From: Mycobacterium xenopi
GTDB lineage: Bacteria; Actinomycetota; Actinomycetes; Mycobacteriales; Mycobacteriaceae
Reading direction: 5' to 3'
Assembly (NCBI RefSeq): GCF_009936235.1
Contig: NZ_AP022314.1
Span: forward strand, 3,472,001 to 3,536,000
DNA length: 64,000 nucleotides
In this document: piece after piece, positions 36,954 to 46,751 of the stretch
How positions within the stretch are numbered: position 1 is the stretch's first letter
Layout of the letters: every line of letters starts with the position of its first letter
Made by a program: the position numbers and the translations under genes
The notes under the pieces: generated by a model
Seen by the model: the letters and a program-made list of their open reading frames with translations, nothing else
Database searches by the model: none
Told to the model about the DNA's origin: nothing

Positions 36954-38236
36954 ATGAAGGTGGCCGCGGCGGCGCTGACCGCGATCATGGCGGCCGGGTG
37001 CGGCAACACCGACTCGTGGGTGCAGGCGGCGCCGGCCCCGGGCTGGCCGGCGCAATACGGCGACGCGGCCAACAGCAGCTACACGTCGACAGCCGGGGCC
37101 ACCACGCTGACACTGCGATGGACTCGCTCGGTCAAGGGCAGCCTGGCTGCGGGACCAGCGCTCAGCAGTCGCGGTTGGCTGGTATTGAACGCCCAAACCC
37201 CAAGCGGCTGTTCGCTGATGGAGTGGGAGAACAACGACAACGGCCGACAACGTTGGTGCGTGCGGCTGGTTCAGGGCGGTGGCTTTGCCGGCCCGCTGTT
37301 CGACGGCTTCGACAACGTCTACGTCGGTCAGCCCGGGGCTATCTTGTCGTTCCCGCCAACACAATGGACCCGCTGGCGGGCACCGGTGATCGGAATGCCT
37401 TCTACTCCAAGAATTCTCGACGAGGGTCAACTGCTCGTGGTCACCCACCTGGGCCAGGTCGTGGTGTTCGACGCGCATCGCGGCACCGTGGTGGGCAGCC
37501 CGCTGGATCTGGTCGACGGCGTCGATCCGACCGATCCGACGCGCGGGCTAGCCGATTGCCCACCCGCCCGGCCGGGCTGTCCGGTCGCGGCGGCGCCGCC
37601 TTCGCGGCGTCCAGCGGGATGGTGGTGATCGGCCTGTGGCCCCCGGGCGCCAACGCCGCGGAGCTGGTGGCGCTGAAATATCACCGGGGCCAGAGTCCGC
37701 TGCTGACCCGCGAATGGGCCAGCGATGCGGTCGCTGCAGGTGTGCTGGCCAGCCCGGTGTTGTCGGCCGACGGGTCGACCGTGTACGTCAATGGCCGCGA
37801 CGAGCAACTGTGGGCGCTCAACGCCGCTGATGGTAAGCCGAAATGGTCTGTGCCACTGCACTTTCTGGCACAGACACCGCCTGCGGTGTCGCCCGGTGGG
37901 CTGATCGTCTCCGGCGGCGGGCCCGACACCCGGCTGGCCGCGTTCAGGGATGCCGGCGATCACGCCCAGCCACTGTGGCGCCGCGACGACATCAACCCGC
38001 TGTCGTCGTCGAGCCTGGCCGGCGACGGCGTCAGCTACACCGTGGCCAGCGGCGCGCCCGGCCCGGGTGCAGCAGGCCTGTCGTTGTTGGTCTTCGATCC
38101 GGCCGACGGTCACACGATCAACAGCTATCCGCTGCCGCAGGCCACCGGATATCCGGTGGGCGTCTCCGTCGGCCACGATCGCAGTGTGGTGACCGCGACC
38201 AGCGAGGGCCAGGTTTACAGCTTCGCGCCGAAATGA
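36954..38236 (+). CDS. PQQ-like beta-propeller lipoprotein (Rv3035); apparent -1 frameshift near 37597
   Basis: Start ATG 36954 gives a signal peptide with lipobox IMAAGC (C16). Propeller blades follow (YGDAANSSYTST... LTLRWTRSVKGSLAAGPALSSRGWLVLNAQ... VYVGQPGAILSF). After GCPVAAAP the frame falls into nonsense and stops at 37628, while the correct continuation (AFAASSGMVVIGLWPPGA... SADGSTVYVNGRDEQLWALNAADGKPKWS... GVSVGHDRSVVTATSEGQVYSF) is open in another frame to 38236. One missing base near 37595-37600 restores about 427 aa. Exported, probable scaffold; function unknown. Confidence 0.82.
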
Positions 38237-38245
38237 CCCCGCGCC

Positions 38246-38928
38246 CTACACCGTTAGCGGCGGAATATCTTTGCGCGCCACTCGCACTTGGCTGGCGCCG
38301 GCCGCGGGGGCAGCAGTTCCCCCGGCGCAAAGTAGAAGATCACGTCGTCGTCGGTGATGGCGAAGTTCTGGTAGTGCGAGGCGTCGCGGCCGGTGCCGGG
38401 CAGGACCGCACCGCCGAGCCCGGTTTGGCGACCCAATTCGCGCTGGACGATCGGGTAAATGGCATCCAGCGGCTTGGTCCCGGACGCAAAGAGGGTGTCG
38501 AACGTCACCGGCTGACGTCGCGGGAGGTCGTAGTTGAACGCTTTGTAGAAGGTGGACGGGCGAGGCCCGCCGAGGTCCTCGAACACTTTGAGCACCACGC
38601 TGCGAGTGCGCGGCGGTTGGCCGGACTGGTACTGCTCCGACGTCACGTCCATTTGGTAGGGCACATCGCGTGACGCCGACGTCTGCGCGACGTTGACGAA
38701 CCCGTCGCGGTTCTGGGTGAGGAAATCGGCGATCGCCTGTTCGTCGGGGTAATCGACGGGAAAGCTCATGTTCACCGTGTAGGTGGCGCTGGAGGCCTGC
38801 ACCTGGCACGTCTGGCCTTCGACGGTTCCGCCCAGGCTGGCGCAGGGCGATACCGCGCCCGCCGCGCCGGGCCAGCCGGTCGCCAGCACGGCAGCAGCCA
38901 CCAGTACGGCCGCGTTCACATTACGCAT
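38246..38928 (-). CDS. Secreted DUF3298-type protein, TB22.2/Rv3036c family; C-terminal frameshift in a G-run
   Basis: From ATG 38928: a Sec signal peptide (MRNVNAAVLVAAAVLATGWPGAAGA) and a mature domain with paired cysteines (PCASLGG... QTCQV). The frame as given ends at 38254 (AKIFRR). Adding one base to the run of five G at 38306-38310 gives the family-like end ASQVRVARKDIPPLTV, stopping at 38246, and a length of 227 aa, the same as M. tuberculosis TB22.2. That length match argues for a missing base in the sequence rather than a real change. Confidence 0.85.
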
Positions 38929-39003
38929 GCGTCGAATTATCCCCGCAGACAAAACGGCATCAGCAACGCCAGAAAGCAACTGGCTTCCCAGCCTACCTGG
39001 ACC

Positions 39004-40221
39004 CTACCGGGAGGCACGGCACACGAACGCCGTCGCAGCACCCGCCGGCCTCGAGCCGATCCGGGTCACCACTACTGACAACGGCCGGCTACCGCGTAAC
39101 CGCAGTCGATGCCGCAACGCGTCGGGATCAAGGTCGACACCGCGGACCAAGATCTCCAACGGGCCACAGTCCAGGTCCGTCAGCGCCTGGCGCAGCCGCT
39201 TCTCGCTGAACTCCAGCTGCTCGAGAACCTCGAAGCCGCGCTGCCCTGGCGGCAGCCGGTCGCCGGATAGGTAGGCGATGTCCGGGTCGAGCTGCCACAG
39301 GCCGTGGCGCGCGCCGTAGTGGCGGACCAGGCCCGCGCGCACGACGGCACCGTCGGGGTCGACGATCCATCGCCCGGCCGGGCGCACCGGGCAATCGTCT
39401 GGCTCGGCGTCGGTGATCTGCTCGCAGCGGTCAAGCATGCTAGCCCGGCGGCGTACCCCCGGCTCGGCCAGCCCCGACGACCACAGGCATGCTTCGCGCA
39501 CACTGCCGCCATGCGACGTCACCTCCACCTCACCGTCGAACCCGAGGACGTCGAAATCGATTCCGGGAGCGCACTTTACGACCAGATCCCGACCACGGTA
39601 GACGCTCAGCAGGTGGTCCAGTGCGGGCTGGTAGTCGCGCGGGTCGAAACGCCGGCGGCCACAGTGCCGCCGGGCCGGGTCGGCCATGACGGTGGTGTCA
39701 CGGGTCACCGGATGCAGGGCGTCGGCGCGGCACAGATCGACAGTGTCGGCCAGGTTGTGCTGCGCCATCGCCAGCCGCACCGGGTCGATGTCACTGCCCA
39801 GCACCCGGGTAGCAACCGCGCGCAGCGCGACCAGTTCGGTGCCGATCGAGCAGGTCACATCGTGGACGAGGCGACCGGCCAACCGGTTCGCCCGGTGTCG
39901 CGCTACCGCGCCCGCACTGGCTTGCTGCAGCGCCTCGTCGGTGAACAGCCAGTTCGACACATCGCAGAGCCCGGCCAGCTTGGCGGCCGCTCGCCGGCGC
40001 AGCAGCGTGGTCTCCACCAGCGCGGGCGCCCGCTCGCCGAAACGAACCCGCGCCGCGGCAACATCGGCAAGACGGGTGGCTTCTGTCAACGCGAATCCGG
40101 CGACCACGTGCAGCGCCGCAGCGCCCGATTCCGACCGCAGGTAGCTGACGTCGTCGCGGCTGAACCTGAAGCCGCCGTTCAGGGCGGCTTTACCCCGGTG
40201 AGCATGACGTTGTAGAACCAC
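39004..40221 (-). CDS. THUMP-like/class I SAM methyltransferase-fold protein (Rv3037c)
   Basis: Family sequence begins at about 40166 (RFSRDDVSYLRS), but the nearest in-frame start is GTG 40221, inside the end of the preceding methyltransferase gene. The M. tuberculosis protein starts with Met exactly where this one has Phe. Motifs: TCSIGTELVALRAVATRVLGSDIDPVRLAMAQHN (SAM site), ADPARRHCGRRRFDPRDYQP, VVKCAPGIDF, and a C-terminal SVVVTRIG. Listed among genes near the MGLP cluster; substrate unknown. Confidence 0.85.
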   Translation of the reverse strand: MVLQRHAHRGKAALNGGFRFSRDDVSYLRSESGAAALHVVAGFALTEATRLADVAAARVRFGERAPALVETTLLRRRAAAKLAGLCDVSNWLFTDEALQQASAGAVARHRANRLAGRLVHDVTCSIGTELVALRAVATRVLGSDIDPVRLAMAQHNLADTVDLCRADALHPVTRDTTVMADPARRHCGRRRFDPRDYQPALDHLLSVYRGRDLVVKCAPGIDFDVLGFDGEVEVTSHGGSVREACLWSSGLAEPGVRRRASMLDRCEQITDAEPDDCPVRPAGRWIVDPDGAVVRAGLVRHYGARHGLWQLDPDIAYLSGDRLPPGQRGFEVLEQLEFSEKRLRQALTDLDCGPLEILVRGVDLDPDALRHRLRLRGSRPLSVVVTRIGSRPAGAATAFVCRASR

Positions 40222-41162
40222 GCCTTCGGCACCACGCGCCGCCACAGGTTGGCGTCGACCCAACTGAGCATCTTCCAACCGGTGAACGCGAATTTCGCCC
40301 AGCCCCAACCCAAGCGCCCCGGTGGGACCGCGGCCTCGATGGTACGCAGCGGCCAGCCCAGCATGGCCGCGCTGAACTCTTCGGTGGTGCTTCGCACGTC
40401 GACTGCGCCGGCGTTGGTTGCCATTCGCTCAAGCTCGCCGGGCGTGAAAGTGTGCAGGTCGACCAGCGCTTCCAGCGCCGCGGCCCGCGACGATTCATCG
40501 AGCTCGGCTTGCGGGCGCCGCCAGCCTCCTAAGCCCGGCAGCTTGGTGACACTGGTGGTGATCCGCCAGGTCAGCGTGGATAACGTGCGCGCGTAGCGGT
40601 CGCCGACGGTGGTCGGCTCGCCGGCGAACACGAACCGCCCGCCCGGGCGCAGCACGCGGATGGCCTCGCGCAGCGACAACTCGACCTCCGGGATGTGGTG
40701 CAGCACCGCGTGTCCGACCACCAGGTCGAATGTGTCGTCGTCGTAGGGAATGCCCTCAGCGTCGGCGACCCGACCGTCGATGTCGAGTCCCAGTGACCGC
40801 CCGTTGCGGGTGGCGACCTGGACCATGCCCGGCGACAGGTCGGTAACCGAACCGCGCCGCGCAACCCCCGACTGGATCAGGTTCAGTAAGAAAAAGCCTG
40901 TGCCGCAGCCTAATTCAAGGGCGCGGTCGTAAGGCAGCACGCGGATCTCCTCGTCGGGGACTACGGCGTCGAAGCAGTGGCGGGCGTAGTCGACGCAGCG
41001 CTGGTCGTAGGAGATCGACCATTTCTCGTCGTAGTTCTCCGCCTCCCAGTCGTGGTAGAGCACTTGCGCGAGCTTGCTGTCGTGGCGGGCCGCCTCGATC
41101 TGCTCGGCGGTGGCATGCGGCTGCGGCGACGGCTGCCCGGCGACCTTCGAACTCCTCGTCAT
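40179..41162 (-). CDS. SAM-dependent methyltransferase (Rv3038c family)
   Basis: 327 aa, identical in length to M. tuberculosis Rv3038c. Class I fold: ALELGCGTGFFLLNLIQ (motif I, ~83-100), DLSPGMVQVATRNG, LVVGHAVLHHIPEVELSLREAIRVLRPGGRFVFAGEP. The C-terminal ~130 residues are family-specific with several aromatic clusters (GWGWAKFAFTGWKMLSW). Upstream of and overlapping the Rv3037c-like gene. Substrate unknown. Confidence 0.92.
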   Translation of the reverse strand: MTRSSKVAGQPSPQPHATAEQIEAARHDSKLAQVLYHDWEAENYDEKWSISYDQRCVDYARHCFDAVVPDEEIRVLPYDRALELGCGTGFFLLNLIQSGVARRGSVTDLSPGMVQVATRNGRSLGLDIDGRVADAEGIPYDDDTFDLVVGHAVLHHIPEVELSLREAIRVLRPGGRFVFAGEPTTVGDRYARTLSTLTWRITTSVTKLPGLGGWRRPQAELDESSRAAALEALVDLHTFTPGELERMATNAGAVDVRSTTEEFSAAMLGWPLRTIEAAVPPGRLGWGWAKFAFTGWKMLSWVDANLWRRVVPKAWFYNVMLTGVKPP

Positions 41163-41173
41163 GAGACGCCAGC

Positions 41174-41919
41174 CTAGCCACCGTCCCGGTCAGCGGTACG
41201 GGCGAACACCTCCAGGTAGCGGCGTCTGTCAGCGGCCATCCGTTCGTCGCGGCTCACGTCGAAGACATCGCCGATGCCGGCCTTCGCGGCGGCCAAAGCA
41301 TATGCGGGGCCTTCCACGAAGCGGCGGCCCACGCTGCGGCCGCGTCGTATACCTCGTCGGGGGCCACCATGTCGTCGATCAGGCCCAGCGTCAACGCCTC
41401 TTCGGCACCGAAAAAACGCCCGCTGTACACCAGGTCTTTGGCTCGGCTGGGGCCGAGCATGCGGGTCAGCCAGGTGATCGCGGCGCCGTCGGGAATCAGG
41501 CCGGCCAGGATTTCGGTGGCGCCGAACTTGACGTTGTCGCCGCTGACCCGCCAATCGGCCGCCAGCGCCAGGGTGAGCCCCGCACCGAGCGCGTAGCCGG
41601 TGATAGCGGCCACGGTGGGCTTGGGGATGGCGGCCACCGCCTCGACGGCATGGTGGCGCACCCGCGCCCATGTCTCGGCCTCCTCCGCGGTCAGGGCCCG
41701 CAGCGCGGGCATGTCGTCGCCGACGGAAAAGATCTCATGGCCGCCGAACACGATGACGGCGGCAACGTCGTCGCGGCGGCCCAGTTCGGCAGCCGCCGCT
41801 GCGATCTCCCGGTACATCTGGCGGGTCGCCGCGTTGGTGGGCGGCCGCGACAGCACCAGCGTGGCCACGCCCGGATGGTCGGCGCCGAGGTAGACGCTGA
41901 CGAACTCGCTTACCGCCAC
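41174..41919 (-). CDS. echA17: Enoyl-CoA hydratase family protein EchA17; apparent -1 frameshift near 41322-41330
   Basis: Crotonase fold: LVLSRPPTNAATRQMYREI, oxyanion loop GGHEIFSVGDDMPAL, PKPTVAAITGYALGAGLTLALAADWRV, FGATEILAGLIPDG. The frame drifts after AAAAWA to end at 41254, whereas the expected end (RRFVEGPAYALAAAKAGIGDVFDV... RRRYLEVFAR) is in another frame to 41174. One missing base in the GGCGGCCC tract repairs it, giving ~248 aa (M. tuberculosis ~254). Its start overlaps the Nudix gene by 10 bases. Confidence 0.88.
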
Positions 41920-42725
41920 CGTCGGCCTCGCGCCTGGTTGTAGCGGTCGGCGTCGAAGAACTCGATTTCCCAGTTGTCGCCCTTCATCGCCAGGTCAGCT
42001 TGCACGGTGACGATCCGTCGCTCAACCGCCAGGACTTCGGCGACGGTGTGACCGGCCAGCGAGTCGAGCTGGGTCCAGGTCGGTGGCAGCAGGAAACTCC
42101 GCCCGGCCGCGAAGTCCTCGATAGCGGCCTCGGGCGTGGTCCACCCGGCGCGATCGGATTCGGTGTTCTCCCCGTCGGCGCGCTGACCCTCAGGCAGTGC
42201 GGCGACGAAGAAGTAGGTGTCGTAGCGGCGGGTACGCTCGGCCTCCGGGGTCACCCAGTTAGCCCACGGCCGCAGCAGATCGGCACGCAACACCAGGTTT
42301 TCTCGCCTCAGGAAGTCGGCGAACGACAGCGTCCGGTCGGCCAGCGCGCGGCGCGATTCCCGGTACACGGCGGCGTCGCCGACGATGCCGTGCGGGTCGT
42401 CGGCGGGACCTGCGAACAGCACCCCGGATTCTTCGAAGGTCTCGCGGGCGGCGGCGCACACCAGCGCCTCGGCCAAGTCGGACTGGATACCAAACCGCTG
42501 GGCCCACCAGCTCGGCGGGGGTCCCGTCCAGGCGATGTCGGCGTTGCGGTCGCGGTCGTCGACGCCGCCCCCGGGAAACACCATCACCCCGGCGGCGAAC
42601 TCCATGGCCGAATGGCGGCGCATCAAAAATACGGCCAGGCCGTCGGCGGTGTCGCGAACCAGCATCACGGTCGCCGCCGGGCGCGGTGTCAACGGCACGA
42701 ACGGCTCGTCGGTCGACGAGGTCAT
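41910..42725 (-). CDS. Nudix hydrolase (Rv3040c family)
   Basis: 271 aa. The Nudix box is split by an insertion: PGGGVDD (~51-57), then R94-E-T-F-E98-E-S-G101 in AARETFEESGVLF. N-terminal strand PRPAATVMLVRDTADGLAVFLMRRH is typical of CoA-type Nudix enzymes. It probably hydrolyses a nucleotide-linked or CoA substrate; the neighbouring enoyl-CoA hydratase makes a CoA compound plausible. Overlaps the ABC gene by ATGA (42722-42725). Confidence 0.88.
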   Translation of the reverse strand: MTSSTDEPFVPLTPRPAATVMLVRDTADGLAVFLMRRHSAMEFAAGVMVFPGGGVDDRDRNADIAWTGPPPSWWAQRFGIQSDLAEALVCAAARETFEESGVLFAGPADDPHGIVGDAAVYRESRRALADRTLSFADFLRRENLVLRADLLRPWANWVTPEAERTRRYDTYFFVAALPEGQRADGENTESDRAGWTTPEAAIEDFAAGRSFLLPPTWTQLDSLAGHTVAEVLAVERRIVTVQADLAMKGDNWEIEFFDADRYNQARGRRWR

Positions 42726-43582
42726 GATCGCCTCCGGTGGGCTGCGCGGGCGCGGGTGCGCCGAGCGAAGTAACGGCCGTCGATGACGTCCACCGCGATC
42801 GACTGGCCGAACGCCGCCGACAGGTTTTCGGCGGTAAGCACATCCGGCAACAAGCCCGCCGCCACGACCTGCCCTTCCGTCAGCAGCATGCAGTGGCTAA
42901 AGCCGAGCGGAATCTCCTCGACGTGGTGGGTCACCAGCACCAGGGCCGGAGCGTCGGGGTCGGCGGCCAGGTCCGTCAGCCGCGCCATCAGCTCCTCGCG
43001 GCCACCCAAGTCCAGGCCGGCCGCCGGCTCGTCGAGCAGCAGCAGTTCGGGATCGGTCATCAGCGCGCGGGCGATCAACACCCGTTTGCGTTCACCCTCG
43101 GAGAGGGTGTCGTAGGTGCGATCGGCCAGGTGCTCGGCGCCCAGGCTCTCCAGCATGTCGATCGCCCGGGTGTAGTCGACATCGTCATAGCGCTCGCGCC
43201 ACCGGCCCAGCACCGCATAGCCGGCCGACATCACTAAGTCGCGCACCACTTCGTCGCCCGGCACCCGGTGCGCCAGCACCGACGAACTCAAGCCCACCCG
43301 GGAGCGCAGCTCGGTCATGTCGACCCGGCCCAGCCGCTCGCCGAGCACGTAGGCTACCCCCGACGACGGGTGCTCGGCCGCGGCGGCGATCCGCAGCAGC
43401 GATGTCTTGCCCGCCCCGTTGGGCCCGACGATCACCCAGCGTTCGTCGAGTTCGACCTTCCAATCGACTGGACCCACCAGAACTCGCCCGTCACGGCGCA
43501 GCGAAACGTTTCTGAAGTCGATCAGCAGATCAGGGTCGACTGCGTCACTTGCGGTTTCGGGCACCCGACAATGGTGCCGCAC
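42722..43582 (-). CDS. ABC transporter ATP-binding protein (Rv3041c family)
   Basis: 286 aa; starts at GTG 43582 or GTG 43564 are both possible. Complete NBD: Walker A IVGPNGAGKTSLLR, Q-loop VGLSSSVLA, signature LSEGERKRVLIARAL, Walker B LLLLDEPAAGLD, H-loop VLVTHH. No permease gene is adjacent, so it may serve a permease elsewhere or be an orphan ATPase. Coupled to the Nudix gene. Confidence 0.92.
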   Translation of the reverse strand: MRHHCRVPETASDAVDPDLLIDFRNVSLRRDGRVLVGPVDWKVELDERWVIVGPNGAGKTSLLRIAAAAEHPSSGVAYVLGERLGRVDMTELRSRVGLSSSVLAHRVPGDEVVRDLVMSAGYAVLGRWRERYDDVDYTRAIDMLESLGAEHLADRTYDTLSEGERKRVLIARALMTDPELLLLDEPAAGLDLGGREELMARLTDLAADPDAPALVLVTHHVEEIPLGFSHCMLLTEGQVVAAGLLPDVLTAENLSAAFGQSIAVDVIDGRYFARRTRARAAHRRRS

Positions 43583-43597
43583 ACCCCGCGAGCGCGC

Positions 43598-44833
43598 TCA
43601 CTCGGGCGGGATCTCGACGCGCCGCAACACCCCGTCGACCGCGTCGGCGGCCTCGATCTCCCCGCGCGTGACGCCAAGGATGAACAGCACGGTGTCCAGG
43701 TACGGGTAGGTCAGTGACGCGTCGGCGATCTCGCGCAACGCGGGTTTGGCGTTGAACGCCACGCCCAGGCCCGCAGCGGCCAGCATGTCGATGTCGTTGG
43801 CGCCGTCGCCGACGGCGACCGTCTGCTCCAGCGGCACCCCCGCCTGGTGCGCGAAGTCGCGCAGCGCCTTAGCTTTTCCGGCCCGATCGATGATCGGGCC
43901 GACCAGTCGGCCGGTGAGTTTGCCGTCGACGACCTCGAGTTCATTGGCGGCAACGAAGTCGAGCATCAGCTCGTGGGCAAGCGGCTCGATGATCTGCCTG
44001 AACCCCCCGGACACCACGCCGATGTGAAAACCTAGCCGCCGCAGCGTGCGCAATGTGGTCCGCGCGCCGGGCGTCAGCTGCAACTCGTCGGCGACTTCGT
44101 CTAGCACTTCTGCGGGCAAGCCCGCCAGCGCGGCGACCCGCTGTTGCAGCGATGCCGTGAAGTCAAGCTCGCCGCGCATCGCCTGTTCGGTGATCGCCGC
44201 GACCGTGTCTTGCGCGCCCGCGCGGGCGGCGAGCATCTCGATGACCTCGCCCTGGATCAGCGTCGAATCGACGTCGAACACGATGAGTCGTTTGGCCCGC
44301 CGCTCCAGGCTGTAGTCCTCGACCGCGATGTCGATGCCCTGGTCGGCGGCCACCCTGGTCAGGACGGCCTGCAGCTGGCCCCCGGCGCCCGGTGGCACCG
44401 AGACGCGCAGCTCCAAGCCGGTGACCGGGTAGTCCGAGACACCCCGGATGACGTCGATGTTGACACCGAGTGCGGCCACCGCGCGGGCCACCGCGCCGAA
44501 CGCGTCGGCGGTGATCGGTCGACCCAGCACGACGATGGTGTGCGTCGACGGTTCCCGGATGACCGGAAGCCCCTCGCTGCGCTCGATGGTGACGTCCAGG
44601 CCCTTGGCGTGAATAGCCGCCTCGAGTTCTTTCCGCAGGGCGTTGCCTTCGGCCTCTTCCAGCGCAGCAGACACCAGCACGCCCAGCGTCAATCGGCCGC
44701 GGATCACCACCTGTTCGACGTTGAGCAACTCGACCTCGTGCCCGGAAAGCACTTCGAACAGTGCGGAGGTGACACCGGGCTTGTCGACACCGGTGACGGT
44801 GATCAACACCGACACCTTTCGCGGTGTGCTCAC
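43598..44833 (-). CDS. serB2: Phosphoserine phosphatase SerB2
   Basis: 411 aa (M. tuberculosis SerB2 409). Two N-terminal ACT domains (VLITVTGVDKPGVTSALFEVL at ~8-28, and ~100-170) and a C-terminal HAD phosphatase with nucleophile D187 and D189 in VFDVDSTLIQGEVIEMLA, then GVVSGGFRQI and VGDGANDIDML. Last step of serine synthesis; the ACT domains sense amino acids. The M. tuberculosis enzyme is also secreted and acts on host cells. Confidence 0.96.
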   Translation of the reverse strand: MSTPRKVSVLITVTGVDKPGVTSALFEVLSGHEVELLNVEQVVIRGRLTLGVLVSAALEEAEGNALRKELEAAIHAKGLDVTIERSEGLPVIREPSTHTIVVLGRPITADAFGAVARAVAALGVNIDVIRGVSDYPVTGLELRVSVPPGAGGQLQAVLTRVAADQGIDIAVEDYSLERRAKRLIVFDVDSTLIQGEVIEMLAARAGAQDTVAAITEQAMRGELDFTASLQQRVAALAGLPAEVLDEVADELQLTPGARTTLRTLRRLGFHIGVVSGGFRQIIEPLAHELMLDFVAANELEVVDGKLTGRLVGPIIDRAGKAKALRDFAHQAGVPLEQTVAVGDGANDIDMLAAAGLGVAFNAKPALREIADASLTYPYLDTVLFILGVTRGEIEAADAVDGVLRRVEIPPE

Positions 44834-44858
44834 CCCAGATTGCCGCCGCTACAACGCA

Positions 44859-46603
44859 TTACGTGCGAACGCTTACGTCGTCGGCTCTGGTGACGTCACC
44901 GCTTTCGGGGCCGTGGCTGCGGCCGATGTGCGCTTCGGCGCGCAGTCGCTCCACCATGTGCGGGTAATGCAGTTCGAAGGCCGGACGCTCCGACCGGATG
45001 CGGGGCAGTTCGTAGAAGTTGTGTCGTGGCGGCGGGCAGGTGGTGGCCCACTCCAGCGAGTTGCCGTAGCCCCACGGGTCGTCGACCGTGACCGGTTCGC
45101 CGTAGCGCCAGCTGCGGAACACGTTCCACACGAACGGCAGCATCGACACGCCGAGGATGAACGCCCCGATCGTGGAGACGACGTTGAGCGGCTGGAAACC
45201 GTCGCTGGGCAGGTAGTCGGCGTAGCGGCGGGGCATGCCCTGATCGCCCAGCCAGTGCTGCACCAAAAACGTGGTGTGAAACCCGATCAGCGTCAACCAG
45301 AAGTGCAGCTTGCCCAGCCGCTCGTCGAGCAGCCGCCGGTCATCTTCGGAAACCAGAAATACACCCCGGCGAACGTGGAGAACACGATGGTGCCAAACAA
45401 CACGTAGTGGAAGTGCGCGACCACGAAATAGGTGTCGGTGACGTGGAAGTCCAGCGGCGGGCTGGCCAGCAGCACACCCGTGAGACCACCGAGCAGGAAG
45501 GTGACCGCAAAGCCGATCGCAAACAGCATCGGGGTCTCAAACGTCAGCTGTCCCTTCCACATGGTGCCCACCCAGTTGAAGAACTTGATCCCAGTGGGCA
45601 CCGCGATCAGATACGTCATGAACGAAAAGAACGGCAACAGAACGGCTCCGGTGGCGAACATGTGGTGCGCCCACACCGCCACCGAGAGCGCAGCAATAGC
45701 CAACGTCGCATAGACCAGCGTCGTGTAGCCGAAGATCGGTTTGCGGGAGAACACCGGGAAGATCTCGGTGACGATGCCGAAGAACGGCAGCGCGACGATG
45801 TAGACCTCGGGGTGGCCGAAGAACCAGAACAGGTGCTGCCACAACAGAACTCCGCCATTGGCCGGGTCGTAGATGTGGGCGCCCAGGTGCCGGTCAGCGG
45901 CCAGACCGAACAGCGCCGCGGTCAGCAGCGGGAACGCCAACAGCACCAAGATCGACGTCACCAACGTATTCCAGGTGAAGATCGGCATGCGGAACATCGT
46001 CATGCCCGGGGCACGCATGCACACCACGGTGGTGATCATGTTCACCGCACCCAGGATGGTGCCCAAACCGGCAACGATGAGGCCCATAATCCACAGATCG
46101 GGGCCGGCGCCGGGCGAGTGGATCGCGTCGGTCAGCGGCGTGTAGGCGGTCCAACCGAAGTCGGCGGCGCCGCCAGGGGTGATGAACCCGGCGATCGCGA
46201 TCAAGGAACCGAACAGAAACAGCCAGTAGGAGAAGGCGTTGAGCCGTGGGAAGGCGACGTCGGGTGCACCGATCTGAAGAGGCAATACCAGGTTGGCGAA
46301 GCCGAACACGATCGGAGTGGCGTAGAACAGCAGCATGATCGTGCCGTGCATGGTGAACAGCTGGTTGTACTGTTCGTTCGACAGGAACTGCAGCCCGGGC
46401 GCGGCCAGTTCGGCGCGCATCAAAAGCGCCAATATGCCGCCGATAAAGAAGAAGGCGAAGCAGGTGACGACATACATGATCCCGATCATCTTGTGATCGG
46501 TGGTCGTCACTAGCCGGTAGACCAAGTTGCCCTTGGGGCCCGTGCGGGGCGGAAACGGACGACTGGCCTCGAGTTCTCCCAGCGGGGGCGCTTCGGCTGT
46601 CAC
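44859..46603 (-). CDS. ctaD: Cytochrome c oxidase (aa3) subunit I; apparent -1 frameshift near 45332-45338
   Basis: From GTG 46603 (TAEAPPLGELEASRP) the protein has the CtaD membrane helices and metal ligands: TMHGTIMLLFYATP (heme a His), HLFWFFGHPEVYIVALPFFG (CuB His/Tyr), AHHMFATG, VAHFHYVLFG. The frame ends at 45293 in GGCSTSGW nonsense. The expected RLLDERLGKLHFWLTLIGFHTTFLVQHWLG... HYPHMVERLRAEAH is in another frame down to 44859. One missing C in the GGC-CGG context restores ~581 aa. Terminal oxidase of the main respiratory chain, so real loss would be surprising; a sequencing error is likely. Confidence 0.93.
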
Positions 46604-46751
46604 GAGCTCCTCCAAACATCCTCAGAGGCAGATACCCCTGGTCTTCTGTGGAATCCTAGCGTCCGATCCGTTCGGTAAAGAGCTTAGTCCTACATACCGT
46701 CGTAACAGCGCGCGCAGCCGGGCCGGTGCACGGCGGTCGGATGTTACCGTC

